DNA from: Bradyrhizobium huanghuaihaiense | Lineage (GTDB): Bacteria > Pseudomonadota > Alphaproteobacteria > Rhizobiales > Xanthobacteraceae | Assembly (NCBI RefSeq): GCF_007830635.1 | Contig: NZ_VLLA01000009.1 | Coordinates: 210,665-274,664 of the forward strand | Length of the DNA: 64,000 bases | Reading direction: 5' to 3' | Shown here: positions 52,182-62,106 of the stretch, piece by piece | How the letters are laid out: every line of letters begins with the position of its first letter | How positions within the stretch are numbered: position 1 is the first letter of the stretch | Made by a program: the position numbers and the translations under genes | The notes under the pieces: model-generated | What the model saw: only the letters and a program-made list of their open reading frames with translations | Database searches by the model: none | Told to the model about the DNA's origin: nothing

Positions 52182-55100
52182 CTATTCCGCCGGCGCAGGG
52201 ACCGGGCGCGGCCCGGAGCGGCGCCGCAGGCGGTCGATCAGCAGGTAGATCACTGGCGTGGTGTAGAGCGTCAGGATCTGCGAGACGAACAGGCCGCCGA
52301 TGATGGTGATGCCGAGCGGTCGCCGCAGCTCGGTGCCGGGACCGGTGGCGACCACCAGCGGAATGCCGGCGAACAGCGCCGCCATGGTCGTCATCAGGAT
52401 AGGCCGGAAGCGCGCCTGGCAGGCCTCGAAGATCGCCTCCGCCGAGGACAGGCCGCGCTGGCGTTCGGCATCGAGCGCGAAGTCGACCATCATGATGCCG
52501 TTCTTCTTGACGATGCCGATCAAGAGGATGATGCCGACAAAGGCGATCACCGTCAGCGGTGTGTTGGTGACCTGCAGGGCCAGCAGCGCGCCGAGGCCGG
52601 CCGAGGGCAGCGTCGAGATGATGGTGAGCGGATGGGCGAGGCTCTCATAGAGCACCCCGAGCACGATATACATCGCCACCAGCGCGCCGAGGATCAAGAG
52701 CGGCTGGCGGCCGCTGGTCCTGGCGAAATCGCCGGCATTGCCATCAAAGCTGCCGCGGATGCCTTCGGGCATGTGCAGCTCCTCGACCGCCCGCTGGATG
52801 TTTTGCGTGGCGGCCTGCAGCGGCACGTCCGGCAGCAGGTTGAACGACACCGTGGTCGAGGGGAACGACTGCGAATGATAGACCGCGAGCGCGGCCAGCC
52901 CGCGCGTCGCGCGCACGACCGCCGACAGCGGCACCTGCGTATCGCCGGCGCCGGCGACGTAGATGCGATCGAGGTTTGACGGATCGACCTGGAATTTCGG
53001 GTCGATCTCCAGCACCGTCATGTACTGGTTGCGCTGGGTGTAGATGATCGAGATCTGCCGCTGCGAGAAGGCGTTGTTGAGGGCGTTGTCGATGTCCTGG
53101 ACGCGGACGCCGAGCGCCGAGGCCTTCTGGCGGTCGATCGACAAGGTCAGTTGAAGCCCGCCGGGATCGCGGTCGCTCGAGATGTCGGTGATGCCTTCGA
53201 CGCTCTCCATGCGCTTGGCGACGATCGGCGCCCATTTCTGCAACAGGTCGAGGTCGGTCGAGGAGAGCGTGTACTGGTAGTCGGAATCGCTCTGCCGTCC
53301 GCCGGCGCGCACGTCCTGGGCGGCGAACATGAAGAGGCGGATGCCGGGCACCGGATACAACGCACGCCGGAGCCGGTCGATCACCACCTGCGTCGAGACG
53401 TGGTCGCGCTCCTCCGGCGGCTTCAGGCTGATGAACATGGTGCCGCGGTTCGAGGTCGCCGCCCCCGGGCCCCCGCCTCCGCTGCCGACGGTCGAGCCGA
53501 TGCCGGCCACGGCCGGATCCTGCATCACGATGTCGGCGAGGCGCTGCTGCAGGCCGAGCATCGACTGGAACGAGATGTCGGCCGAGGCGCGCGTCGCGCC
53601 GATGACGAAGCCGGAATCATCGGTCGGAAAGTAACCCTTGGGAACCTTGATGTAGAGCGTCACCGTGAGACCGATGGTGGCGAAGAACACCAGCAGCGTC
53701 AGCATCGGATATTCCAGCACGGTCCGTAAGGACCGCGCGTAGAAGGCGACGATGCGCGACAGCGAGCCCTCGATGATCCGGTCGAACAGCGTCGCGGTGC
53801 CGGAGGTGGTCTGCCGGATGTAATGCGCGCAGATCATCGGCGTCACCGTCAGCGACACCAGCGTCGAGACCAGGATCGCGAAGGTCAGCGTCAGCGAGAA
53901 TTCGCGCAAAAGCCGGCCGACGATGCCGTCCATGAAGATCAGCGGCGTGAACGCCGCGATCAGCGACAGGCTGATCGAGACCACGGTGAAGCCGATTTGC
54001 TTTGCCCCCTCCTGGGCTGCCTGGAACGGCCGCATGCCGTGCTCGAGGTTGCGGAACATGTTCTCGATCATGACGATGGCATCGTCGACCACGAAGCCGA
54101 CGGAGATGGCGAGCGCCATCAGCGACAGATTGTCGATCGAGAAGCCCGCGACCCACATGCCCGCACAGGTGCCGGCCAGCGCCAGCGGCACCGAGATGCC
54201 GGCCGCGATCGTCGGCGTCAGCCGCCGCAGGAACACGAACACGACGACCATCACCAGGAACGCAGTCGCCAGCAGGGTCCATTGCATGTCCAGCACGCTG
54301 GCGCGGATCGTACCGGTGCGGTCGACCAGGGTCGAGATCTCGACGCCAGCCGGAATCCACTGCTTCAGCTGGGGGATCAGCGCCTTCACCCGGTCGACGG
54401 TGTCGATGACGTTGGCATCGCCCTGCTTGGTGATCTGGATCAGCACCGCCGGCTGCTTGTTGAACCAGGCGATCGAGCGGGCGTTGCGGACGGAATCCTC
54501 GATGTCGGCGACGTCGGAAAGCCGGACGAAATTGCCGTTCGAGCTCTTGATGACGATGTCGCGGAATTCCTTTGCCGTGCGCATCTGCTTGTTCAGCGAC
54601 AGCGTCTCGCTCTGGCGTTCGCCGTTGAAGATGCCGACGGGGCCGAGCGGATTGGCGTTGATGATCGCAGTCCGGACGTCGTCGGTGGCAATGCCGGCAT
54701 TCGACAGCGCCACAGGATTGAGCTGCACGCGCACCGCCGGCTGGTCGGCGCCTGAGACCGTCACGTCGCCCACACCCGGGACCTGGGAGATGCGCTGCGC
54801 CAGCACCGTATCGGCGACGTCGTAGATCGCGCTCGCCGACAGTGTCTTCGAGGTCAGTGCCAGCACGAAGACAGGCGCGCCGGCCGTATTCGCTTTCCGG
54901 AAGCGCGGCAGGGTCGGCAGATCGCTCGGCAGGTCAACCAGCGAGGCGTTGATGGCCGCCTGCACGTCGCGCGCGGCCTTGTCGATGTTGCGGCCGATGT
55001 CGAACTGGAGCTGGATATTGGAAACGCCGAGCGAGCTCGTCGAGGTGATCTGGTTGATGCCCGATATCTCACCTAACCGCCGCTCCAGCGGCGAGGCTAC

Positions 55101-55289
55101 AGTCGCCGCCATCACGGAAGGATCGGCGCCTGGCCGGCTGGCCGAGACGAAGATGGCGGGGAAGTCGACGTTCGGGACCGAGGCGACGGGCAGGAACTCG
55201 TAGGCGACGACACCCAGCAGGAACAACCCGATCGACAGCAAGGTGGTCGCGACCGGGCGGCGGATGAACGGCTCCGAGATCGATGCCAT
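52182..55289 (-). CDS. RND efflux inner-membrane protein, second of a pair (MdtC-like)
   Basis: This 1035-residue HAE1/MMPL-type RND pump subunit has the N-terminal FIRRPVATTLLSIGLFLLG helix and the transmembrane GFVVDDAIVMIENM proton-relay motif. Duplicated porter loops and a late LLIGIVKKNGIMMVDFALDAER complete the family pattern. ATG 55289 overlaps the first pump's TGA (TGATG). Tandem RND genes of this kind form heterotrimers in MdtABC. Confidence 0.95.
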   Translation of the reverse strand: MASISEPFIRRPVATTLLSIGLFLLGVVAYEFLPVASVPNVDFPAIFVSASRPGADPSVMAATVASPLERRLGEISGINQITSTSSLGVSNIQLQFDIGRNIDKAARDVQAAINASLVDLPSDLPTLPRFRKANTAGAPVFVLALTSKTLSASAIYDVADTVLAQRISQVPGVGDVTVSGADQPAVRVQLNPVALSNAGIATDDVRTAIINANPLGPVGIFNGERQSETLSLNKQMRTAKEFRDIVIKSSNGNFVRLSDVADIEDSVRNARSIAWFNKQPAVLIQITKQGDANVIDTVDRVKALIPQLKQWIPAGVEISTLVDRTGTIRASVLDMQWTLLATAFLVMVVVFVFLRRLTPTIAAGISVPLALAGTCAGMWVAGFSIDNLSLMALAISVGFVVDDAIVMIENMFRNLEHGMRPFQAAQEGAKQIGFTVVSISLSLIAAFTPLIFMDGIVGRLLREFSLTLTFAILVSTLVSLTVTPMICAHYIRQTTSGTATLFDRIIEGSLSRIVAFYARSLRTVLEYPMLTLLVFFATIGLTVTLYIKVPKGYFPTDDSGFVIGATRASADISFQSMLGLQQRLADIVMQDPAVAGIGSTVGSGGGGPGAATSNRGTMFISLKPPEERDHVSTQVVIDRLRRALYPVPGIRLFMFAAQDVRAGGRQSDSDYQYTLSSTDLDLLQKWAPIVAKRMESVEGITDISSDRDPGGLQLTLSIDRQKASALGVRVQDIDNALNNAFSQRQISIIYTQRNQYMTVLEIDPKFQVDPSNLDRIYVAGAGDTQVPLSAVVRATRGLAALAVYHSQSFPSTTVSFNLLPDVPLQAATQNIQRAVEELHMPEGIRGSFDGNAGDFARTSGRQPLLILGALVAMYIVLGVLYESLAHPLTIISTLPSAGLGALLALQVTNTPLTVIAFVGIILLIGIVKKNGIMMVDFALDAERQRGLSSAEAIFEACQARFRPILMTTMAALFAGIPLVVATGPGTELRRPLGITIIGGLFVSQILTLYTTPVIYLLIDRLRRRSGPRPVPAPAE

Positions 55290-58200
55290 CACTGCATCCC
55301 CTCGGTCGCGCCGGCGACCGGCGGGCCGCCGGATTCGGCCGGCGGCAGCGCCTGTTCGAGGCGGCGGTTGATGCGGTCGAGCGCGAGATAGATCACGGGG
55401 GTGGTGTAGAGCGTCAGCAGCTGGCTCAGCAGCAGGCCGCCGATGATGGAGATGCCGAGCGGAAAGCGCAGCTCGGCGCCGGTGCCGCTCTCGATCGCCA
55501 GCGGCAGCGCGCCGAACAGCGCCGCCAGCGTCGTCATCATGATCGGGCGGAAGCGCAAGAGACACGCCTGCACGATCGCCTCGTTGGGCGACATCCCCTG
55601 CCCGCGCTCGGCCTCGAGCGCGAAGTCGATCATCATGATCGCGTTCTTCTTGACGATGCCCATCAACAGGATGATGCCGATCAGGCCGATGACGGAGAGG
55701 TCCTGCCCGCACAGCACCAGCGCCAGGATGGCGCCGACGCCGGCCGAGGGCAGCGTCGACAGGATCGTGATCGGGTGGATGTAGCTCTCATAGAGCACGC
55801 CCAGCACGATGTAGATCGTGATGACCGCAGCAAGCAGCAGCCAGGGCTGTCCCGCGAGCGCCTTGGCGAATTCGGCGGCGTCGCCCGCATAGACGCCGAC
55901 GATGCTGTTGGGCATGCCGATCCGGGTCTCGATCGTCTTCACGGCTTCGACGGCATCGCCGAGGGCCGCGCCCGGTGCGAGGTTGAAGCTGAGCGAGATC
56001 GACGGGAATTGCGCCTGGTGCGAGATCGCGAGCGGCGCCGTGGTCCGCTTCAGCGTCGCCACGGCCGACAGCGGCACCTGGGCGCTCGGCGCGCCGACGA
56101 TCGTGCTCGCCGCACCCGGCAGATAGAGCTTTGACAGGATCGAGGGATCGCGCTGATACATCGGCAGCGCCTCCAGCACCACGCGGTACTGGTTGGCCTG
56201 GCCGTAGATGGTCGATATCTGCCGCTGCGCAAAGGCGTCGTTCAGCGTATCGGTGATGGCCTGGAGGCTGACACCGAGCTGTCCGGCCCGAGTGCGGTCG
56301 ACATCGAGCTGTGCCCGCAGGCCGCCTTCCTGCGCCTCCGAGGAGACGTCGCGGAACAAGGGATCGCGCCGCATCTCCGCAACCAGCTTGCGCGCCCATT
56401 CCGAGACCAGCGCCGCATCGGTGCCGGTCAGCGTGTACTGGTATTGCGAGCGGCTCGACTGGGTCGAGATCTGCACGTCCTGCACCGGCTGGAAATAGAC
56501 GGTCATGCCGGGGATGCCCGACACCCGCTCCTTCAGCCGGGTCACGACCACGCCGACATCGTCGCGCCGCTCGCCGCGCGGCTTCAGGGTCATGACGAGC
56601 CGGCCGACATTGGTGGTCGGGTTGACCGAGCCTGCGCCGATCACCGAGACCACGCCGACCACGTCAGGATCGGCCTTGATGGCGTCGGCCGCCTCGGCCT
56701 GCCGCTTCTGCATCTCAGCGAACGAGACGTCGGGTCCCGCCTCCGTCACCGCCGTGATCGAGGCGGTGTCCTGGAGCGGCAGGAAGCCCTTTGGCGCGAC
56801 GACGTAGAGAACGAGGGTTGCAATCAGCGTTACGATGGTCACGACCAGCGTGAGGCGCTGGTGTTGCAGAACCACAAGCAGCGTGCGGTGGTAGAACTCG
56901 ACGGTGCGGTCGATGAAACGGCTGATGGCGGCAAGGCCCGGTACCGCCAGTTCCTCATGGGCGTGTTTCAGCAGCCGCGAGCACATCATCGGCGTCAGCG
57001 TCAGCGAGACCACGGCGGAGGTCACGACCGCAATGGTCAGCGTCAGCGCGAATTCGCGGAACATGCGCCCGACGAGGCCCGACATGAACAGCAGCGGGAT
57101 GAACACCGCGATCAGCGACACCGTCAGCGAGATCACCGTGAAGCCGATTTCGCTGGCGCCCTTGAGCGAGGCTTCCATCGGCCCGTCGCCGTTCTCCATG
57201 TGACGGACGATGTTCTCGATCATGACGATGGCGTCGTCGACCACGAAGCCGGTGCCGATTGTCAGCGCCATCAGCGACAGATTGTCGAGGCTGAAGCCGG
57301 CAAAGTACATGATGCCGAAGCTGGTGATCAGCGACAGCGGCAGCGCGACGCCCGCGATCAGCGTGGCCCTGAGCGAGCGCAGGAACAGCAGCACCACCAG
57401 GGTCACCAGCACCACGCTGAGGATCAGCGTGAACTGCACGTCGCGCACCGAGGCGCGGATGGTGACGGTGCGGTCGGAGACGATGGTGAGGTTGACGCCG
57501 GCCGGAATGGCGCGCTGGACCTTCGGGATCTCGGCGCGGATCTGGCTGACGACGTCGATGACGTTGGCGCCCGGCTGGCGCTGGATGTCGATGATGACGG
57601 CCGGCGTGCCCTGGTACCAGCCGCCGGTGCGGTCGTTCTCGAGGCCGTCGACGATCTGCGCGACGTCGGCGATCGTGACCGGCGAGCCGTTGCGGTAGGC
57701 AATGATAACGGGCTTGTAGGCCTCGGCCGCGGCGATCTGGTCGTTGGCGGCGATGATGTAGGATTGCTGCGCGCCGTCGAGCGAGCCCTTCGGCCCTGAT
57801 ACGTTGGCATTGGCGATCGCGGTGCGCAGATCTTCCATGGCGATGCCGTAGGCCGCGAGCCGCGCAAGATCGGCCTGGATGCGCACGGCCGGCTTCAGCC
57901 CGCCGAGCACGGAGACGCGCCCCACCCCTGAAATCTGGCTCAAGCGTTGCGCCAGAATGGTGTCGGCGATGTCGCTCATCACCCGCAACGATATCGTGTC
58001 CGAGCGCAGCGCCAGCGTCATGACCGGCGCATCGGCCGGGTTCACCTTGGCGTAGGTCGGCGGGTAAGGCAGCGTCTTGGGCAGCACGCCGGCAGCCGCG
58101 TTGATCGCGGCCTGGACGTCCTGCGTGGCGCCGTCGATATCGCGGTTGAGGTCGAACTGCAGCGAGATCTGGCTGACGCCGTACGAGCTCGTCGAGTTCA

Positions 58201-58438
58201 TCGCCGACAGCGACGGGATCTGGCCGAGCTGCCGCTCCAGCGGCGCCGTGATCAGCGAGGCGATCACGTCGGGGCTCGCGCCCGGCAGCTGCGTCGTCAC
58301 CTGCACGGTCGGGAAGTCGACCTGCGGCAGCGCCGAGACCGGCAGCGAGAAATAGCCGAGCAGCCCGCCGATCAGTAGCGCGATACCGAGCAGCGAGGTC
58401 GCGATGGGCCGGCGGATGAAAGGTTCGGAGACTCCCAT
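55289..58438 (-). CDS. RND efflux inner-membrane protein, first of a pair (MdtB-like)
   Basis: This 1049-residue RND pump begins MGVSEPFIRRPIATSLLGIALLIGG and has GFVVDDAIVMIENIVRHME in the membrane domain and LMGIVKKNAIMMIDFALEAER late. It is clearly a paralogue of the next gene. Together with it, the adaptor and the outer-membrane factor it would expel hydrophobic drugs or metabolites. It starts 36 nt after the adaptor stop. Confidence 0.95.
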   Translation of the reverse strand: MGVSEPFIRRPIATSLLGIALLIGGLLGYFSLPVSALPQVDFPTVQVTTQLPGASPDVIASLITAPLERQLGQIPSLSAMNSTSSYGVSQISLQFDLNRDIDGATQDVQAAINAAAGVLPKTLPYPPTYAKVNPADAPVMTLALRSDTISLRVMSDIADTILAQRLSQISGVGRVSVLGGLKPAVRIQADLARLAAYGIAMEDLRTAIANANVSGPKGSLDGAQQSYIIAANDQIAAAEAYKPVIIAYRNGSPVTIADVAQIVDGLENDRTGGWYQGTPAVIIDIQRQPGANVIDVVSQIRAEIPKVQRAIPAGVNLTIVSDRTVTIRASVRDVQFTLILSVVLVTLVVLLFLRSLRATLIAGVALPLSLITSFGIMYFAGFSLDNLSLMALTIGTGFVVDDAIVMIENIVRHMENGDGPMEASLKGASEIGFTVISLTVSLIAVFIPLLFMSGLVGRMFREFALTLTIAVVTSAVVSLTLTPMMCSRLLKHAHEELAVPGLAAISRFIDRTVEFYHRTLLVVLQHQRLTLVVTIVTLIATLVLYVVAPKGFLPLQDTASITAVTEAGPDVSFAEMQKRQAEAADAIKADPDVVGVVSVIGAGSVNPTTNVGRLVMTLKPRGERRDDVGVVVTRLKERVSGIPGMTVYFQPVQDVQISTQSSRSQYQYTLTGTDAALVSEWARKLVAEMRRDPLFRDVSSEAQEGGLRAQLDVDRTRAGQLGVSLQAITDTLNDAFAQRQISTIYGQANQYRVVLEALPMYQRDPSILSKLYLPGAASTIVGAPSAQVPLSAVATLKRTTAPLAISHQAQFPSISLSFNLAPGAALGDAVEAVKTIETRIGMPNSIVGVYAGDAAEFAKALAGQPWLLLAAVITIYIVLGVLYESYIHPITILSTLPSAGVGAILALVLCGQDLSVIGLIGIILLMGIVKKNAIMMIDFALEAERGQGMSPNEAIVQACLLRFRPIMMTTLAALFGALPLAIESGTGAELRFPLGISIIGGLLLSQLLTLYTTPVIYLALDRINRRLEQALPPAESGGPPVAGATEGMQ

Positions 58439-58474
58439 GGATTACGCCTGCCGCCTAGGCGGCTGTTGTCGGGA

Positions 58475-59866
58475 TCATGGCTGCTTGGCTCCAGATCCCG
58501 ATGCCCCAGGCCCCGGTGCCGGACCGGTCTGTCCTTTCTGGTCGCCTTCGCTGCTGTTTCGCTTGGCGCGGAACTCGCCGTCCTTACCTTGCGAATCCTT
58601 CTGGCCTTCCTTGACGCCATCCTTCTTCTGGGCGTCCGGTCCGCGCGAGCGCTTGCGCGGGGCGAGATCAGCCGACGGGGTCTGGTCGTCGCGGCCGACG
58701 ATCACCTTGGAGCCGTCGGACAGATTGGCAAAGCCCGTGGTGACGACCTTGTCGTTCGCCGACAGGCCGCTGGCAATGACGGCGTCATGCTCGTTCTGCT
58801 GGGTCACGGTCACGGGCTTGGCGGAGACGATATTGTCCTCGCCGATGACATAGCTGAAGGTGCCGATCGGGCCGCGCTGCACGGCAGAGGTCGGCACCAC
58901 CAGCGCCTGCGTCAAGGTCTCGACCTTGAGGCGGACATTGACGAACTGACCCGGCCAGAGCTGGTAATTGGCGTTGGGGAATTCCGCCTTGAGCCTGAGC
59001 GTGCCGGTCGTTTGATCGACTTGGTTGTCGATGCCGGTCAGCTTGCCGGTGTCGATCACGGTGACGCCGTCATTGCCGAACACGTCGACCGCAAGCGTGC
59101 CTTTTGCCGCAGCCGCGTTGACCCGCATGATCTGCTGCTGCGGCAGGCTGAACCACACCGCGATCGGCTGCAATTGCGTGATCACCACGAGGCCGGTGGT
59201 GTCGGCGGCGTGGATGATGTTGCCCTGGTCGACCTGGCGCAGGCCGGCGCGGCCCGAGAGCGGCGCCACGATCTTGGTGTAGCTGAGCGTCGCCGCCGCA
59301 TTGTCGATCGCAGCCTGGTCGGCCTTGACCAGCGCCTCGGTCTGCGCGACCAGCGCGCGCTGGGTGTCGGCCTGCTGCTTGGAGCCGGCATTGGAGGCGG
59401 CGAGCTGCTCGTAGCGCGTAAGGTCGATGCGCTGGTTGGCGAGCTGGGCCAGATCCTGCGCCTTCTTGGCGACCGCCTGATCGTACGTCGCCTGGTAGAG
59501 CGCCGGATCGATCTCGCCGAGCACGTCGCCCTTCTTGACGTCCTGGCCTTCGGTGAAGTTGACCGCGATCAGCTTGCCGTCGACCTGCGAGCGCACGGTC
59601 ACGGTGTTGAGCGCGCGGATCGCGCCGACGCCGTCGAGATAGACCGGCACGTCCTGGATGCGCGGGGTCGCTGCCAGCACGGGCACCGGCAGATCAGGCC
59701 GCTGGTTGCGGTTGTTCGCCTGCTGCTGGTGCATGACGGTCCAGCCGATGTAACCAAGGCCGCCGAGGATCGCGAGCGTGATCAGGGTCATGACGAAGCC
59801 GCGGCCGCGCGACCTGGTCGCCTTGCCCTCCTTCGCGTCTTGCTTGGTATCCGGCTTAAAGAGCAT
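58475..59866 (-). CDS. RND efflux periplasmic adaptor (MFP, MdtA-like)
   Basis: This 463-residue adaptor has one N-terminal membrane anchor (about 26-45). Lipoyl/barrel-sandwich, hairpin and beta-barrel domains follow, with VYLDGVGAIRALNTVTVRSQVDGKLIAVNFTEGQDVKKGD near residue 75. The last 70 or so residues are a Lys/Gly/Asp/Ser-rich hydrophilic tail not found in the usual 400-residue adaptors. It overlaps the outer-membrane factor by 11 nt. Confidence 0.94.
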   Translation of the reverse strand: MLFKPDTKQDAKEGKATRSRGRGFVMTLITLAILGGLGYIGWTVMHQQQANNRNQRPDLPVPVLAATPRIQDVPVYLDGVGAIRALNTVTVRSQVDGKLIAVNFTEGQDVKKGDVLGEIDPALYQATYDQAVAKKAQDLAQLANQRIDLTRYEQLAASNAGSKQQADTQRALVAQTEALVKADQAAIDNAAATLSYTKIVAPLSGRAGLRQVDQGNIIHAADTTGLVVITQLQPIAVWFSLPQQQIMRVNAAAAKGTLAVDVFGNDGVTVIDTGKLTGIDNQVDQTTGTLRLKAEFPNANYQLWPGQFVNVRLKVETLTQALVVPTSAVQRGPIGTFSYVIGEDNIVSAKPVTVTQQNEHDAVIASGLSANDKVVTTGFANLSDGSKVIVGRDDQTPSADLAPRKRSRGPDAQKKDGVKEGQKDSQGKDGEFRAKRNSSEGDQKGQTGPAPGPGASGSGAKQP

Positions 59867-61340
59867 TGACCGGTTTCTCCATTCGCGGCTCCCAGCCGCC
59901 GCCGAGCGCCTGATACAGGCTGACGATGGCGAGAAGCCGTGCGAGTTGGGCCTGCCACAACGCGTCTTCGGCCTGAAATAGTGTCTGCTGGACGTTCAGC
60001 ACGGTCACGATGTCGGCCGTGCCGGCGCGCAATTGCTGCTCGGCGAGATCGAAGGCGCGCTTCGACGAGGTAACGACATCGCGCTGCAATTGTAGCTTGA
60101 TCGTGGTCTGCTTGATCGAATACAGCGCGTTGTCGACGTCGGCAAACGACTGGATGATGGTCTTGCGGTAGGTCTGGAGCAACTCGTCCTGCCGCGCCTT
60201 GGCGAATTCGAAATTGCCGAGGATTTTGCCGCCGTCGAAGATCGGCTGCGTGGCGCTGCCGACGAGCTGGAAGAAGGCCGCATGCGGCTGGAACAGCGAG
60301 ACCAGCGCCGAGCTCTGATAGCCGCCATTGCCGGTGAGCTGGATGGTCGGGAAGAACTGCGCGCGGGCATTGCCGATGTTCGCGGTCGCTGAGGCGAGCT
60401 GCGCTTCCTGCCGGCGAATGTCCGGCCGCTGCGTCAGGATCTCCGACGGCAGGCCGGGCGTGACGCGCGGGATCGCGATGCTGTTCAGCGAACCACCGGC
60501 GACGCGCACGCTTTCCGGCGGGCGAGACACCAGCACGGCGAGCGCATTTCGGTTCTGGTCCAGCGTCTGCCGCAGCGGCGGCACCAGCGCCTTCTGGTTC
60601 GCGAGCACGCTTTCCTGCTGGGCGACATCGAGGTCGGTCCCGGTGCCGGCCTTGCGGCGCTCGCGGATCGCATCGAGGATGCGCTGCGCGCTGGCGATGT
60701 TGCTCTGGGCGGTACGCAGGCGGTCCTGCGAGGCCAGCACCTGGAAATAGGCGTTGGCGACGCCGGCGAGCGTCGTCAGGGCGACGACGTCACGATCGAA
60801 ACGGTTGGCATTCGCCGTCTCTTCCGCCGTCTGCAGCGCATCGCGGTTCTGGCCCCAGAAATCGAGCTGGTAGCTCGCGCTGAGCGAAGCCTGATAGTTG
60901 ACGACCTCACGGCCGCCATTGGTGAGCCCCGAGGCCGAGGAGCCGGAGGTGCGCGAATAGGTTTCTTGGCCGGTGCCAGACAGACTCGGCAACAACGCCG
61001 CGCCGGCCTGCCGCGCCTGGGCGTCAGCCTGGACGATGCGCGCGACGGCGGCAGCGATATCGAGATTGACGGTCTGCGCCTCCTCCATCAGCTGCGTCAG
61101 CTCGGCGGAACGGAAGCCCCGCCACCAGTCCAGCGATGGCGGCGCATCGCCCTTCCCGGCATATTTGTACTGCGTGGGAACATCGAGCGCGGGATCCGGA
61201 AGATCCTGCGTCAGCACGCATGCTCCAGAACTTGCGGCGAGGCACGCGACAGCAAGCCAGCGCGCTGCACGGCGCGTCCGGGACGCAGACCCTAGAGACC
61301 GCCAGACGGCGATCACCGGAACAAGCTGTGTCACATCCAC
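59856..61340 (-). CDS. outer-membrane efflux lipoprotein (NodT/OprM type)
   Basis: This 494-residue channel has a lipoprotein signal with lipobox LAASSGAC, so Cys41 would be lipidated. Two TolC-like repeats follow, with PDIRRQEAQLASATANIGNARAQFFPTIQLTGNGGYQSS in the second half. It is the first gene of the four-gene pump operon. The start is GTG 61340, with a G-rich ribosome site. Confidence 0.94.
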   Translation of the reverse strand: MDVTQLVPVIAVWRSLGSASRTRRAARWLAVACLAASSGACVLTQDLPDPALDVPTQYKYAGKGDAPPSLDWWRGFRSAELTQLMEEAQTVNLDIAAAVARIVQADAQARQAGAALLPSLSGTGQETYSRTSGSSASGLTNGGREVVNYQASLSASYQLDFWGQNRDALQTAEETANANRFDRDVVALTTLAGVANAYFQVLASQDRLRTAQSNIASAQRILDAIRERRKAGTGTDLDVAQQESVLANQKALVPPLRQTLDQNRNALAVLVSRPPESVRVAGGSLNSIAIPRVTPGLPSEILTQRPDIRRQEAQLASATANIGNARAQFFPTIQLTGNGGYQSSALVSLFQPHAAFFQLVGSATQPIFDGGKILGNFEFAKARQDELLQTYRKTIIQSFADVDNALYSIKQTTIKLQLQRDVVTSSKRAFDLAEQQLRAGTADIVTVLNVQQTLFQAEDALWQAQLARLLAIVSLYQALGGGWEPRMEKPVNAL

Positions 61341-62106
61341 CCCCCGCCGGGCAGATCAAGCCGCCACCGCGAAGCCGGATTAACCGATTCGCGGCCGGAC
61401 GGTCGGGGGGCTTTTGGCAACTCGTTCACAGCTGATGCTTTCTGCGGAACCTTGAGCTTCATACTAGCCGGGCGGGGAACAGCGGGACAGTCCCGCAGAT
61501 GCGAGATGGCTGGCCCCGCGCCTTCCCAACGCGATCAAGCAAATACAAAATATGCCTGTCTTGCAGAGACTTTTCGACTTTTCACAGCATCGGAAAGAGC
61601 GTTCAAGCTTACCAAGATTTCATGTGATATTGGCGCCACACCCAATGGGACTGGCTTGATCCGGCTGCATCGGTCAGCAACGAGCTGCACCCGGCCCTCA
61701 GCTCCGTCTCAAGCAGCAGCCGGCCACTCGCGCGAGACCGCCGGCGATCGAGCAAGAAAACCCGGCCACCGCGGCTTCATGTCCGCGTTCCGCATGTTCA
61801 GGAACCGCGTGCGGCCAAGCCGCTTGCACCCAATCACGGTCCGGCTCGCACGCGATAGAGATTGGCTATCAGAGCTGCTTGCGACGACTGATCTCTCCCA
61901 TCCCCCGACGGTCACCGGGCATATTCGTTCCGCCGATATCCGGGATCGCATCCCGGCATCATTCGCGCGGTTCTTTGCGCGGGATTATCGCCGCTCCGCG
62001 AGCCGCGTCGGGACTTTCGCCGCAGCGCAAAAGCCTTCCCCTTTGGCCTCCCAGGCACTAGGTTCTGGCCAATCAGATCAACCCTTTGCCAGTGATTTCC
62101 CCCGAC
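61341..62106. other. intergenic region between the efflux operon and cysK
   Basis: About 770 nt without a credible gene. It carries divergent promoters and a palindrome GCGGGAC-A-GTCCCGC at 61482-61496 that could be an operator for the pump. Near 61950 there are GC-rich hairpins such as CGCGCGG-TTCTT-TGCGCG. Frames here have no protein-like composition. Confidence 0.55.
61482..61496. promoter_or_regulatory. palindrome upstream of the efflux operon, candidate operator
   Basis: GCGGGAC and GTCCCGC flank a single A. It lies 142 nt before the efflux start. No regulator gene is adjacent, so its ligand is unknown. Confidence 0.4.
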
